A stretch of 64,000 nt of DNA from Myxococcales bacterium (GCA_020431405.1 JAGQIK010000101.1:1-64000), one strand, 5' to 3'; numbered from the stretch's first letter, positions 34,593 to 42,598 are shown. Translations and numbers: made by a program. The notes: generated by a model not told the origin, from the letters alone.

Positions 34593-34903
34593 GCCCGAGC
34601 GGGGCATCCATGCGGCGTGGAGTGCTGGCTGCGAGGACGCTAAGCCACGCTAATCATTGTGAGCACTGGCGATCCACGGTGGGGGGAAATCCCGTTGCAG
34701 CCTGTCCACGTGTGGGGGCCTCCAGCCCTAAAGAGGGGGAAAGGTCGCCAACGCGCGGCTGCCTTTCTGTTGGCGGTGCCGCGAAATCATGAAGGTTGCT
34801 CCGCAGGTGGGGGATCTGCCTTCATCGACCGAGCGTGGCATTCAACTTGCGATAGGGATGGTCGAGCCGACTTCCAAGCCCGCGCACGCCGCAAGGAGAT
34901 GAC
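34593..34903. other. Intergenic region upstream of the Cys-rich lipoprotein gene
   Basis: A 311-bp gap with no gene. Besides the sigma-54-type promoter at 34836 and the ribosome site AAGGAG at 34893-34898, I see no repeat or structure I can name. No riboswitch class was recognised. Confidence 0.6.
34836..34850 (+). promoter_or_regulatory. Candidate sigma-54 (-24/-12) promoter
   Basis: TGGCAT, 5 bp, TTGC matches the TGGCAC-N5-TTGC consensus at 9 of 10 defined positions, with invariant GG and GC correctly spaced. The start near 34862 leaves a ~42-nt leader before the ATG at 34904, with AAGGAG upstream of that ATG. A sigma-54 activator gene lies nearby. Confidence 0.7.
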
Positions 34904-36283
34904 ATGCTACGTGGTCTGACTTTGGTTACCAGCCTCGCCGCTATGACGATTGCCATCGTCATCGGTTGCTCGGGGGATGTCGCCCCATTCAACCCCCCGC
35001 CCGGCAGCGGAACCGTTGACCCAAATCAGCCCTGTACGGATCTCGCGACGTGCTGCAAGCCCGAGGAACGCGTCTGCGTGGGCGACCCCGACCGTGGCGT
35101 CGTCTGCAGCTGCAAGAACCTCTGGGACTGCAACGCCAACAAGACCAAGTGTCAGCAGCCCCTGACGCCTCCGCCCGGCGGCGGCGGCTGGAACTGCAGC
35201 TCGTGGAACGAGTTCGACGGCGTGACCTGCGAGAAGCCCGGCACCAAGAGCGACGTGCCCGATGGCGGCTCGCTGTGGCGCTGCCAGTACGTCGAAGAGC
35301 TCAAGAAGATCGTCTGCAAAGAGCAAACACCGTCGGCTCCAACGCCCCCCGGCTCGGGCAACTGGAATTGTAAGCCCTCGGTCACCGAAGGCGTGCAGAA
35401 GCTCGTTTGCGAGCGTCCCGAGACCAACCCGCCGAAGCCGCCCACCGGCGGTGGCGAGTGGGACTGCAACGCGCAGCTAACCGACTGCAAAAAGAAGGAC
35501 GGCGACAAGGGCATCCCCGAGGGCGGCAGCAACTGGAAGTGCCACGAGGAGACGATCAACGGCAAGGTCTACATCACGTGCGTCGGCGACTCCAACGGCA
35601 ACCCCGGCGGCGGCGGCGGCTGGAACTGCAAGCAGCTGCCCAACGAGCAGACGAAGTGGATCTGCCAGCGTCCCAAGGACAACAAGGACACGCCTCCCGG
35701 CGGTGGCAACTGGTCCTGTGTGTCGGGCAGCGAGTTCGGCGGCACCGTGTGCAAGAAGGTCGACCAGCCCCCGACGCCGCCCACGCCGTTCCCGAAGCCC
35801 GGCGAAGTCTGCGTGCCCGGTCAGATGCGTTGGTGTGACGGCCTCAAGTTCTGCGGCTGGGGCACCATCACCTGTAAGCCGGACGGCACGTGGCCGACGC
35901 GCACCGTTGGCGGCAAGGTCCTGCTGGACTGCGTCGAGCGCGCCGATGGCAAGCGTCCCGACACGGCCTGCGCCTGCTACCACTTCTACTTCAACCCGAA
36001 GTGCTGCGAGCGCCCCGACTGCATGATCCCCGACGGCAAGGACGGCCAGATCTGCGCGCCGAGCAAGGGCGGCACCTGTGACTACTGCAACCCGCAGAAG
36101 CCCGAGTGCAAGGGCGGCGGCATCTGCGCCGTGTCCAACTCGATGGAGACGTTCTGCACGCAGCCGTGCGCGGCCAACAAGTCCTGCCCGACCGGCATGA
36201 TCTGCATGCCCGTCAAGAACCAGGGCACCACGTCCAACCAGTGCATCCCGTCGGACTTCAGCTGCTACAACGGCAACCCCTAG
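34904..36283 (+). CDS. Cys-rich lipoprotein with seven Trp-Cys repeats
   Basis: A 459-aa precursor with signal peptide and lipobox V-I-G-C (Cys22). Residues about 89-286 contain seven degenerate ~24-33-aa repeats of the form P-x-G-G/S-x-x-W-x-C-x(6-14)-C: G-G-W-N-C, S-L-W-R-C, G-N-W-N-C, G-E-W-D-C, S-N-W-K-C, G-G-W-N-C and G-N-W-S-C. The last is followed by a different Cys-rich region (G-E-V-C-V-P-G-Q-M-R-W-C-D-G and several C-x(2-6)-C pairs). Two Cys per repeat suggests one disulphide each. I do not recognise the repeat. Cysteines, the lipobox and the signal argue for a stable surface lipoprotein. Confidence 0.8.
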   Translation: MLRGLTLVTSLAAMTIAIVIGCSGDVAPFNPPPGSGTVDPNQPCTDLATCCKPEERVCVGDPDRGVVCSCKNLWDCNANKTKCQQPLTPPPGGGGWNCSSWNEFDGVTCEKPGTKSDVPDGGSLWRCQYVEELKKIVCKEQTPSAPTPPGSGNWNCKPSVTEGVQKLVCERPETNPPKPPTGGGEWDCNAQLTDCKKKDGDKGIPEGGSNWKCHEETINGKVYITCVGDSNGNPGGGGGWNCKQLPNEQTKWICQRPKDNKDTPPGGGNWSCVSGSEFGGTVCKKVDQPPTPPTPFPKPGEVCVPGQMRWCDGLKFCGWGTITCKPDGTWPTRTVGGKVLLDCVERADGKRPDTACACYHFYFNPKCCERPDCMIPDGKDGQICAPSKGGTCDYCNPQKPECKGGGICAVSNSMETFCTQPCAANKSCPTGMICMPVKNQGTTSNQCIPSDFSCYNGNP

Positions 36284-36300
36284 TGCGCTGAGCGAAGGAC

Positions 36301-36329
36301 TGGCGTCGACGCTGTGCGCGTCGGCGCCA
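36301..36329 (+). terminator. Terminator-like hairpin after the Cys-rich lipoprotein gene
   Basis: TGGCGTCGACGC (36301-36312) pairs with GCGTCGGCGCCA (36318-36329) over 12 bp, one of them a G-T wobble, with a 5-nt loop. No T tract follows, so termination is only suggested. Confidence 0.45.
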
Positions 36330-36400
36330 CGCTCCGCCCGCGAGCTCATCGACAGCTATCACGCGCGGCACACGTCGCGCCCTGACCGCTCGGAGGTATC

Positions 36401-37516
36401 ATGCGCGCCCGGGTCGCAGGCGTGGTTTGCCTTGCGCTTATCTCGATGACCGCCGCTGATGCGTCGGCCTACTGCCTTCACAAGTACACCGGCTTCAAGT
36501 CGTTCGCGCGCTGGACGACGATCCCGGTCACCTACCGCGTCTCGTCGAGCCTCACGGACACGGCGCTGCTCGCCGCCATCGACGCCGCCTTCAAGACCTG
36601 GGAGAACGTTCCCTGCTCGCGGCTGGCGTTCACCAAAGGCGCGAGCTTCGACGTCAACACGACGCAGTTCACGTCGCCGCCAGGCAACGAGATCTACGTC
36701 TTCTGGTACCCGCAGGCGCTGTCCTCGAAGTTTCCGACGCAGCCGCAGTTCGCCGCGTACTCGTTTACCGGACACAACAACAACGGCGGCCTGTCCTTCG
36801 GCTCGATCGCGCTCAACGGCTTCCAGTACAACTGGAACGCCACTGGTGGCAGCGCGCAGTCGCCGGGCATCCTCGACATGCAGAACGAGGTCATCTACCT
36901 CGTGGGCACGGTCATCGGCCTCACCGACTCGAAGAACTCCGCGGCGGCGATGAACCCCAACATCAAGTTCGGCGACACGTCGCGCCACACGCTGCACCAA
37001 GACGACATCGACGCGGTCACCTGGCTCTACGCCAAGGACACCACGTGCATGGCGCCGGCGCCCGGCACGGACGGCTGCTCGAGCGGCAGCCCCGTCACGC
37101 CCCCTGTGGGCGACGCCGGCATCAACCCCAACCCCAACCAGGACGCCGGCACGATCCCGCCGCCGACGGAGCAGGGCGTGCAGATCGGCGACGGTGGCAC
37201 CACCAACCCTGGCAGCGACGGCGGCACCACCAACCCCGGCAGCGACGGTGGGACGACCAATCCTGGCAGCGACGGCGGCGCCAGCGGCGGCGACGGCAGC
37301 AGCGGCAAGAGCTGCACGTCGAGCGCTCAATGCGGCGACAACGCCATCTGCGACGTCAACGGCCAGTGCGTGTCGGTGCCCGGCAACAACCCCGGCGGCG
37401 GCGACGACGGCGGCTGCGGCTGCAAGACAGCAGGGCTGCCGGTCGGCGCGGCGCCTCTCGGGCTTCTGCTGCTCGGTCTGCTGCTGTGTGGCCGTTTTCT
37501 ACGCCGGCGGCCGTAG
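36401..37516 (+). CDS. Matrixin-like exported protein lacking the zinc site, MYXO-CTERM-like tail
   Basis: A 371-aa precursor. The signal peptide is followed by a domain with the layout of matrixin metalloproteases: P-V-T-Y-R-V, A-A-I-D-A-A-F-K-T-W, a D-M-Q-N helix, A-A-M-N-P, and finally H-Q-D-D-I-D-A-V-T-W-L-Y. Where the HExxHxxGxxH zinc motif should be it reads Y-L-V-G-T-V-I-G-L-T-D (residues 166-176). All three ligands and the catalytic Glu are replaced while the structural Gly173 is kept. A Gly/Asp/Thr linker with three T-N-P-G-S-D-G-G-T repeats and a Cys-rich patch follows. The tail C-G-C, hydrophobic segment, R-R-R-P is MYXO-CTERM-like. A catalytically dead binding protein is inferred. 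Confidence 0.75.
   Translation: MRARVAGVVCLALISMTAADASAYCLHKYTGFKSFARWTTIPVTYRVSSSLTDTALLAAIDAAFKTWENVPCSRLAFTKGASFDVNTTQFTSPPGNEIYVFWYPQALSSKFPTQPQFAAYSFTGHNNNGGLSFGSIALNGFQYNWNATGGSAQSPGILDMQNEVIYLVGTVIGLTDSKNSAAAMNPNIKFGDTSRHTLHQDDIDAVTWLYAKDTTCMAPAPGTDGCSSGSPVTPPVGDAGINPNPNQDAGTIPPPTEQGVQIGDGGTTNPGSDGGTTNPGSDGGTTNPGSDGGASGGDGSSGKSCTSSAQCGDNAICDVNGQCVSVPGNNPGGGDDGGCGCKTAGLPVGAAPLGLLLLGLLLCGRFLRRRP
37202..37282 (+). repeat. 27-bp tandem repeat (three copies)
   Basis: Three near-identical 27-bp units encode T-N-P-G-S-D-G-G-T/A in the stalk of the first matrixin-like protein. Third-position changes dominate, so selection on the peptide is likely. Confidence 0.9.
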
Positions 37517-37559
37517 CGTGGTATTTTCTGAGCTCGAGCCCAGATAGGAGACTAGTCAA

Positions 37560-38576
37560 ATGAGGCTTCATAAACGTGCAGGCCTGGCGCTTCTGGCGAT
37601 GACGCTGATGTACAGCAGCCCAGCGCTGGCGCAGCTTTGTTATCAGGACTCAGACGAGAACAACCCCGGCAACGGTGTGCCGGTGGCGTGGGAGAACACC
37701 GCCACCACGGAGATCGGCTACAAGGTCTACGTGCCGACCTCGCCCAACTTGCCGGCCAAGGCGATGGTCATCGCCGCCATCGACGCCGCGTTCAAGGCCT
37801 ACACCGACATCCCGTGCTCGACGATCAAGTTCAAGAACGCCGGCGAGCTGACCACGCTGGTGACCGAGAACTCGGGCTTCATCACGGTCTACTTCGGCAA
37901 GGACAGCAGCGAGTGGATCTACGGCAACTCGGCCTACAACTACCAGCTGCGCTTCAAGTCGCTGGCCAAAGGCGACATCGACTGGGGCACCATCGGCATG
38001 AACGCCGCCACGCAGCAGTGGGCTATCGGCGCCGAAGCCAACAAGATCGACGTCCAGACGGCCGTCATGCAGATGATCCCAGGCGTCATCGGCTACTACG
38101 TCGGCACTGACCCCGTCGGTGGCTCCGTCGACATCAAGTACAACACGGTCAACCACACCGTCAGCGCTGACCAGACCACGGGCGCGCAGTACACCTATCA
38201 CGACAGCGCCAACAGCAGCTGCACGCAGCCGGCCAAGCCCAACCACTGCCCGACGGCGGCCAACCCTGGCGACGCCGGCCCTGGCAGCGATGCTGACGGC
38301 ACGGTCAATCCCGGCACGGATGGCACGGTCAACCCCGGCACCGACGGCACGGTCAACCCCGGCACCGACGGCACGGTCAACCCTGGCACCGACGGCACGG
38401 TCAACCCCGGCACCGACGGCGGCACGAGCGGCGGCGACGGCGGCGGCGGAAGCGGCGACGACGACGGCTGCTGCCGCGTCAGCCACGCGCGCTCGGCGAA
38501 CATTCCGTTCTTCACGCTGCTCGGCCTGGCGCTCTTCATCGGCCTGACGCGTCGCCGCTGGCGCAAGCGCAAGTAG
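37560..38576 (+). CDS. Second matrixin-like exported protein lacking the zinc site
   Basis: A 338-aa paralogue of the preceding gene. It shares the signal peptide, A-A-I-D-A-A-F-K-A-Y, I-P-C-S and the helix before the active site. The zinc-motif position reads Q-M-I-P-G-V-I-G-Y-Y-V (residues 171-181), again without any His or Glu. The stalk has five G-T-V-N-P-G-T-D repeats. The C-terminus G-C-C, hydrophobic stretch, then R-R-R-W-R-K-R-K resembles a MYXO-CTERM surface-anchoring signal. AGGAG precedes the ATG by 9 nt. It lies 43 bp after its paralogue, which implies tandem duplication. Confidence 0.75.
   Translation: MRLHKRAGLALLAMTLMYSSPALAQLCYQDSDENNPGNGVPVAWENTATTEIGYKVYVPTSPNLPAKAMVIAAIDAAFKAYTDIPCSTIKFKNAGELTTLVTENSGFITVYFGKDSSEWIYGNSAYNYQLRFKSLAKGDIDWGTIGMNAATQQWAIGAEANKIDVQTAVMQMIPGVIGYYVGTDPVGGSVDIKYNTVNHTVSADQTTGAQYTYHDSANSSCTQPAKPNHCPTAANPGDAGPGSDADGTVNPGTDGTVNPGTDGTVNPGTDGTVNPGTDGTVNPGTDGGTSGGDGGGGSGDDDGCCRVSHARSANIPFFTLLGLALFIGLTRRRWRKRK
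38298..38417 (+). repeat. 24-bp tandem repeat (five copies)
   Basis: Five 24-bp units encode G-T-V-N-P-G-T-D in the stalk of the second matrixin-like protein. The near-perfect identity at DNA level suggests recent expansion. Confidence 0.92.
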
Positions 38577-38613
38577 CGCGCGAGCCGCGAGCCGCACCCT
38601 CCACCGCACCAGG

Positions 38614-38670
38614 CGGCGAGCAACGCGACGCTACGCGAACGGATCTCGCAGAGAGATCCGTTGCTCGCCG
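38614..38670. terminator. Competing hairpins between convergent genes
   Basis: CGGCGAGCAACG (38614-38625) pairs with CGTTGCTCGCCG (38659-38670), 12 bp perfect. Inside, AACGGATCTC (38638-38647) pairs with GAGATCCGTT (38653-38662), 10 bp perfect. The two stems share 38659-38662, so they partly exclude each other. The site overlaps the last codons of the minus-strand gene. It is probably a bidirectional terminator without a T tract. Confidence 0.5.
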
Positions 38671-40202
38671 CGCCCCTTGACCAACTCGAGCCGAATCACG
38701 CCTTCGTCGTCGTCCGCGTAGAGGTCTACGCGCTCGATGGCGATCCAGCTCAGCCGCGGGCCGTGGTCGGCGGCGATGTCTGCCATGGCGCGCACGAAGC
38801 CGCGCGCTACGGCCACCGCGGCGCGCGGCAGCGCGAGCGCACGCACGAGCTCGGCGGCGGCCGCGGCCTCGCCGTCGCGATCGGGCAGGGCGATTGGTGC
38901 CGCCCAGATCGGTCGCTCGCTCGCGCCCGGTGCCGCGTGGGCGCGAAGCTGAAGCAGCGCGTCCTCGTCGTCGAACAGCATCGTGCAGCTGAAGCCGCGC
39001 GCGCGCAGCTGCTGGCGCGAGACCAGCACCCCGGCGATGCCGTGCTCGCTGCGCGAGACCACGTCGCGGTAGACCTGGCGCGCCGCCGAGGCGGTCATGG
39101 CGGTCAGCTCGCCCGCGCGTTCCTCATCGGGAAGGTCAGCGCCCACCGGTCGCAGCAGCACGGGCAGCCCCAGCTCGGCCGCCGCGGCGCCGGCGGCGCT
39201 CGCCGACCGCACGAGGCGCTCCTCGGGCGCTGCGACGCCGTAGCAGCGCACGAGCTCTTTGAGCTGCATCTCCGAGAGCTGCGCGCGCCATCCGTCGAGC
39301 AGGCGTGTGGACCGCGCGGTGGCGCTCGCATCGCTGACGCGCCGTCGCGCGCGTCGCTGCGCGCGCGGCGAGATCGACGCGGCGACGGCGGCTGCACGCA
39401 GCGGCTCCGGGGGGACGGCGCCGAGATTGACGTGCGTCGGGCCGTCTGCGAGCCCGAGCTCGGGGGCGACCAACACGAGCAGCGCTTCACGTCCGGCCGA
39501 CGCCAGCTCGCTGACCATCAGCGCGGCGGCCGCTGGATCGGCGAGCTCGCTGCGCGGCTCCACGCGCACGCCGCCCACGCGCGTGCCGCCCTTGCCGACG
39601 AGCTCGAGCCCGCCGGCGACCGCGGCGTCGCGCATCAGACGCGCCACGTCGCGGCTCACGCAGAGCGCGTCGACGTCGCGCGATCCGCGCGGCAGCAGGC
39701 CGCCGAGCGCGAGCGCGCGCGCGTCGACAGACACCGCGGGTACGTCGCAGGCGACGATGCCGTGCGCGCGCGCCACCCCGAGTGTGGAGAGCTCCTCGAC
39801 GGCGGCACGCGCGTCGATGATGCGCCGCGCGTTGCCCACACAAAGCAGCGTCGCGCCAGGTGTCGAGCGCGCCATGGTGCGCAACGTCGAGAGCTTGGGT
39901 GAGGCGTGCAGCGCGACGATCAGGTTGGCGGCGGCCGGCGAGTCGTGCAGCGCTAGCAGCGCGGCTTCGATGCTCGATGGCGTCACGATGGCGACGGCAT
40001 CGATCTCCAGCTCGGCCGCGCGCGCGGCGCTGACCACGCGGCGCGCCAGCGAGTACCCGTCGCCGAGCACCACCGTGTTCGTCGCCACGGCCGCGGGGCG
40101 CGTCGCCCGTTGGGGCGGCTTTTCCGGCCGCGGAGATTCGAGCTCGCAGTCGATGCCCGCGCCCGCGAGGCGCTCGCGCAGCGCCCGGAGCGCAGCCGTC
40201 AC
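38631..40202 (-). CDS. ATP-grasp / NDP-forming acyl-CoA-synthetase-like protein, degenerate
   Basis: A 523-aa protein whose first half resembles the CoA-ligase domains of ADP-forming acyl-CoA synthetases (Y-S-L-A-R-R-V-V-S-A-A-R-A, then D-S-P-A-A-A-N-L-I-V-A-L). Its second half, from about 340, resembles their ATP-grasp domain (L-S-E-M-Q-L-K-E-L-V-R-C-Y-G-V). Where those enzymes keep a metal-binding D-I-N-P-L near the end, this has I-E-R-V-D-L, and no obvious phospho-His segment is seen, so synthetase activity is doubtful. The GTG start overlaps the EtfB-like stop (GTGA), so it is translated with the Etf-like pair. Confidence 0.65.
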   Translation of the reverse strand: MTAALRALRERLAGAGIDCELESPRPEKPPQRATRPAAVATNTVVLGDGYSLARRVVSAARAAELEIDAVAIVTPSSIEAALLALHDSPAAANLIVALHASPKLSTLRTMARSTPGATLLCVGNARRIIDARAAVEELSTLGVARAHGIVACDVPAVSVDARALALGGLLPRGSRDVDALCVSRDVARLMRDAAVAGGLELVGKGGTRVGGVRVEPRSELADPAAAALMVSELASAGREALLVLVAPELGLADGPTHVNLGAVPPEPLRAAAVAASISPRAQRRARRRVSDASATARSTRLLDGWRAQLSEMQLKELVRCYGVAAPEERLVRSASAAGAAAAELGLPVLLRPVGADLPDEERAGELTAMTASAARQVYRDVVSRSEHGIAGVLVSRQQLRARGFSCTMLFDDEDALLQLRAHAAPGASERPIWAAPIALPDRDGEAAAAAELVRALALPRAAVAVARGFVRAMADIAADHGPRLSWIAIERVDLYADDDEGVIRLELVKGRGEQRISLRDPFA

Positions 40203-41374
40203 GAGGCCGGGCCGAGCACGCCGAGGGCGCGGAGCTTGCCGATCAGCGCCGGCACGTCGGCGACGATCTCGGCGCGGCGCTCGATGCGCGACAGCGACGG
40301 GCGCACGTCGGCGATCGCCGAAGCGAGCGTCTTGGGCGCGCGCAGCGTCGTCGACGTCGCGCTGCCATCCGCGTCGGCGTCGCTGAGGTCGAGAAGCTCG
40401 ACGCTGGGCTCCGCCTGCGCCACAGCGGCCGCCGCTTCGGTCGTCAGCGCCTCGTAGGGCCTGCATCCGAGCGCGGTCAGCACCAGGGGCGAGGGCAACG
40501 TCACGCGCAGCAGCCGCGCGCCGTGCTGCACGGATACGGCCAGAGGCGGCCCAGCCGTGGTGTGCTGGCGCAGCGACGCCGTGTCGGGCGGTAGCGTGGG
40601 CATGTTCATCGACGCAACCGTCTTGCCCGAAGCGAGCGCCTGCTCGCCCGTGTCGACGTGGGCGAGCCCGCCCGCGCCGTCGTCGGCCACCGTGTCGGTA
40701 GGCGACAAAGCGTCGCCGTCTCCGCCGCCGTCATCCTCGTCGTCGTCGTCGTCGTGACCGCCGACGGCGCGGTGCTCGCCCGATCGGGAGGCGCGCAGCG
40801 CGATGTTGTCGGCCACGGTGGGCTCTTCGTCGCCGAAGCCGCCGTCGTCGTCACTGCTGTCGATGGTGTCCTGGCGTGCTTCGAAGGCGCGGCCGTGCTC
40901 GAGCGCTGCGTTCTCGTCGTCGGTCTGCACCGTCTCGAGCGGCAGGTCGGCGGCAGGCGCGTGCTCCACGTCGATCACGCAGCGAAGGTGCGGCACGCCG
41001 AGGCGATGGGCGACCACCGGCCCCGTCATGCCGCTCGACCAGTTCGCGGAGCGGTCTCCCGCGAGCACGACGTCGAAGCCTATCTCCTCGAGCGCCTGCG
41101 CCAGCAGCGCGCTGACCGAGTCGAGGTTGTCCCAGTCGACGGCCGTCTCGGTGACGCGCACGCAGCGCGACGCGCCGAGCGCGCGTGCGTGCGCGAAGAC
41201 GCGCTCGTCCTCGCGAGGGCCGGCGGTGAGGGCCGTCACCGAGCCTTCGTCGCCTGCGAGCTTGCTCGCCAGCGCCAGCGCGGCGCGCTCGCAGGGGGGC
41301 AGCCCGTCGAGCTTTCGCGGCTCGTCATCGGCGGGGGCGCCACGCGGCGCCTGGATCAGCACGACGACTCGCAT
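40199..41374 (-). CDS. EtfB-like protein with acidic insert
   Basis: A 391-aa protein with the N-terminal ETF-beta fold: R-V-V-V-L-I-Q-A-P, a helix C-E-R-A-A-L-A-L-A, T-A-L-T-A-G-P, A-R-A-L-G-A-S-R, then F-D-V-V-L-A-G-D-R and M-T-G-P-V-V-A-H-R-L-G-V-P. About 110 residues of Asp/Gly-rich low complexity are inserted mid-protein. The usual late R-Y-P-S/K-A-K-K segment is replaced by C-R-P-Y-E-A-L. Normal ETF passes electrons from dehydrogenases to the quinone pool; whether this one binds AMP or FAD is uncertain. It lies between the EtfA-like and ATP-grasp genes. Confidence 0.7.
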   Translation of the reverse strand: MRVVVLIQAPRGAPADDEPRKLDGLPPCERAALALASKLAGDEGSVTALTAGPREDERVFAHARALGASRCVRVTETAVDWDNLDSVSALLAQALEEIGFDVVLAGDRSANWSSGMTGPVVAHRLGVPHLRCVIDVEHAPAADLPLETVQTDDENAALEHGRAFEARQDTIDSSDDDGGFGDEEPTVADNIALRASRSGEHRAVGGHDDDDDEDDGGGDGDALSPTDTVADDGAGGLAHVDTGEQALASGKTVASMNMPTLPPDTASLRQHTTAGPPLAVSVQHGARLLRVTLPSPLVLTALGCRPYEALTTEAAAAVAQAEPSVELLDLSDADADGSATSTTLRAPKTLASAIADVRPSLSRIERRAEIVADVPALIGKLRALGVLGPAS

Positions 41375-42598
41375 CTAGTCCCCCTCGGCCGCCGCGCTCG
41401 ATGGCGCGTCGGGCGCCGCGGTGGCGAGCAGCTCGTCGATGACCGCGCGCGGGTCGGAGACGATGCCGACGTGCGCGACCTCGAAGATCGGAGCGTCCTC
41501 GTCGCTGTTGACGGCGACGATGCGCGTGTGCGGCGCCAGCGCTGCCAGATGCTCCTCGGACCCCGCGATGCCGAAGGCGAGATACACGTCCGCATCGACG
41601 CACAGGCCGCCGAAGCCGACGCACCGCTCGCGTGGGGCGTGACCCGCGGCGCAGGCCTCCTCGCTGGCCACGACCGGCGCGCCGAGCGCGGCGCCGAGCT
41701 GCTCGAGGCGCGCGAAGGCGTCGGCGTCGAGCCCCGTTCCGCCGCCGAGCACGGTCTTGGCGAGCACCAGCGAGCCGAGCTCGGGCGCCTCGACCTCGCT
41801 CACCGACAGCGGCACGGCGCTCTCGCTGGGCGCCTGCACCACCACTACCTCCGCCTCGTCGGCGCCGAGCGTTTGGACCTCGCCGCTTCCGTGCAGCGTG
41901 AGCACCAGCGGCTGCGGACGCGCGAGCAGCTCGCTGAGAAGAAAGCGGCGCCGAAAGACGTCGTGCTCGATGACGAAGTCGCGCGGTGCGTCGATAGTGG
42001 CCGTGGTGCTGCGGCGCAGCGGCTGCGTCGTCGTGTCTGAGGGCGGTGCATCGGCGCCGTTGCCCGACGCGCCGGCGCCGGGCGCGCGGTGCAGGCTCGT
42101 CTCGGCGTCGTCATCACCCGCGTCGGCCGCTGGTGCTGGCGGCGGCGGCGCGCTCGCCTGCGACGCGTCACACAGCTCGGTCTCGCCGTAGCGCGCGCGC
42201 AGCTTGAACGCGACGCGCGGGCCGAGCTCGCGGCCGGCGGGTTGCGGGAACAACACCAGCTGCGGCGGGAAGCGATCGCACGCGGCGAAGGTCGCCTCGG
42301 CGTGCGTGGCGTAGAGCGCCGGCGGCGCCAGCGACGGGCTGGTCGTCAGCACGACCTTGTCCGCGCCATGCCGCGAGAGCACCGCGATGATGTCGTCCTC
42401 GCCGTAGCAGGGCGGGGCCACGCAGGGCAGCATCGCGTAGAGCGTGGCGCCGAGCTGCGAGGCGACACGCCGCCCAACCCACAACGCGTGCAACGAAGCT
42501 TCGCTGGCGCGCGCGCGCACGATGCGCTCCTCGCCATCGCCTCCGTCCGGCGCCGTGTCGGCTTGCTCCAGCTCGATGAAGACGAGGATGTTTGCCAC
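41375..42598 (-). CDS. EtfA-like protein with degenerate FAD site
   Basis: A 407-aa protein. The C-terminal ~120 residues align by eye with the FAD-binding domain of ETF-alpha: L-G-G-G-T-G-L, A-L-G-A-P-V-V-A-S, D-V-Y-L-A-F-G-I-A-G, I-V-A-V-N-S-D-E-D-A-P-I-F-E-V-A-H-V-G-I-V. Signature FAD contacts are altered: the S-R motif reads S-E, G-Q-T-G reads G-F-G-G, and S-G-A-I-Q-H reads A-G-S-E-E-H. The N-terminal domain keeps the ETF-like start I-L-V-F-I-E-L, and a Pro/Ala/Asp-rich insert lies at about 145-195. The start is GTG. Its promoter lies within a 14-bp repeat array. Confidence 0.68.
   Translation of the reverse strand: MANILVFIELEQADTAPDGGDGEERIVRARASEASLHALWVGRRVASQLGATLYAMLPCVAPPCYGEDDIIAVLSRHGADKVVLTTSPSLAPPALYATHAEATFAACDRFPPQLVLFPQPAGRELGPRVAFKLRARYGETELCDASQASAPPPPAPAADAGDDDAETSLHRAPGAGASGNGADAPPSDTTTQPLRRSTTATIDAPRDFVIEHDVFRRRFLLSELLARPQPLVLTLHGSGEVQTLGADEAEVVVVQAPSESAVPLSVSEVEAPELGSLVLAKTVLGGGTGLDADAFARLEQLGAALGAPVVASEEACAAGHAPRERCVGFGGLCVDADVYLAFGIAGSEEHLAALAPHTRIVAVNSDEDAPIFEVAHVGIVSDPRAVIDELLATAAPDAPSSAAAEGD

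Noticed and set aside
34593-34835. Possible riboswitch upstream of the Cys-rich lipoprotein gene
   Set aside because: No consensus of any class I know; it lies upstream of the predicted sigma-54 start and would not be transcribed from it.
36366-36380. sigma-54-like GGCAC-N5-GCGC before the first matrixin-like gene
   Set aside because: The -12 side is poor, and the start would leave under 10 nt before the ATG; in GC-rich DNA this is expected by chance.
37519-37533. sigma-54-like TGGTAT-N5-GAGC before the second matrixin-like gene
   Set aside because: GG and GC spacing fit, but the -12 is weak and the predicted start would fall at the ribosome site; co-transcription with the paralogue is simpler.
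37202-38417. Intergenic or CRISPR-like repeats
   Set aside because: They are in-frame coding repeats in two secreted proteins.
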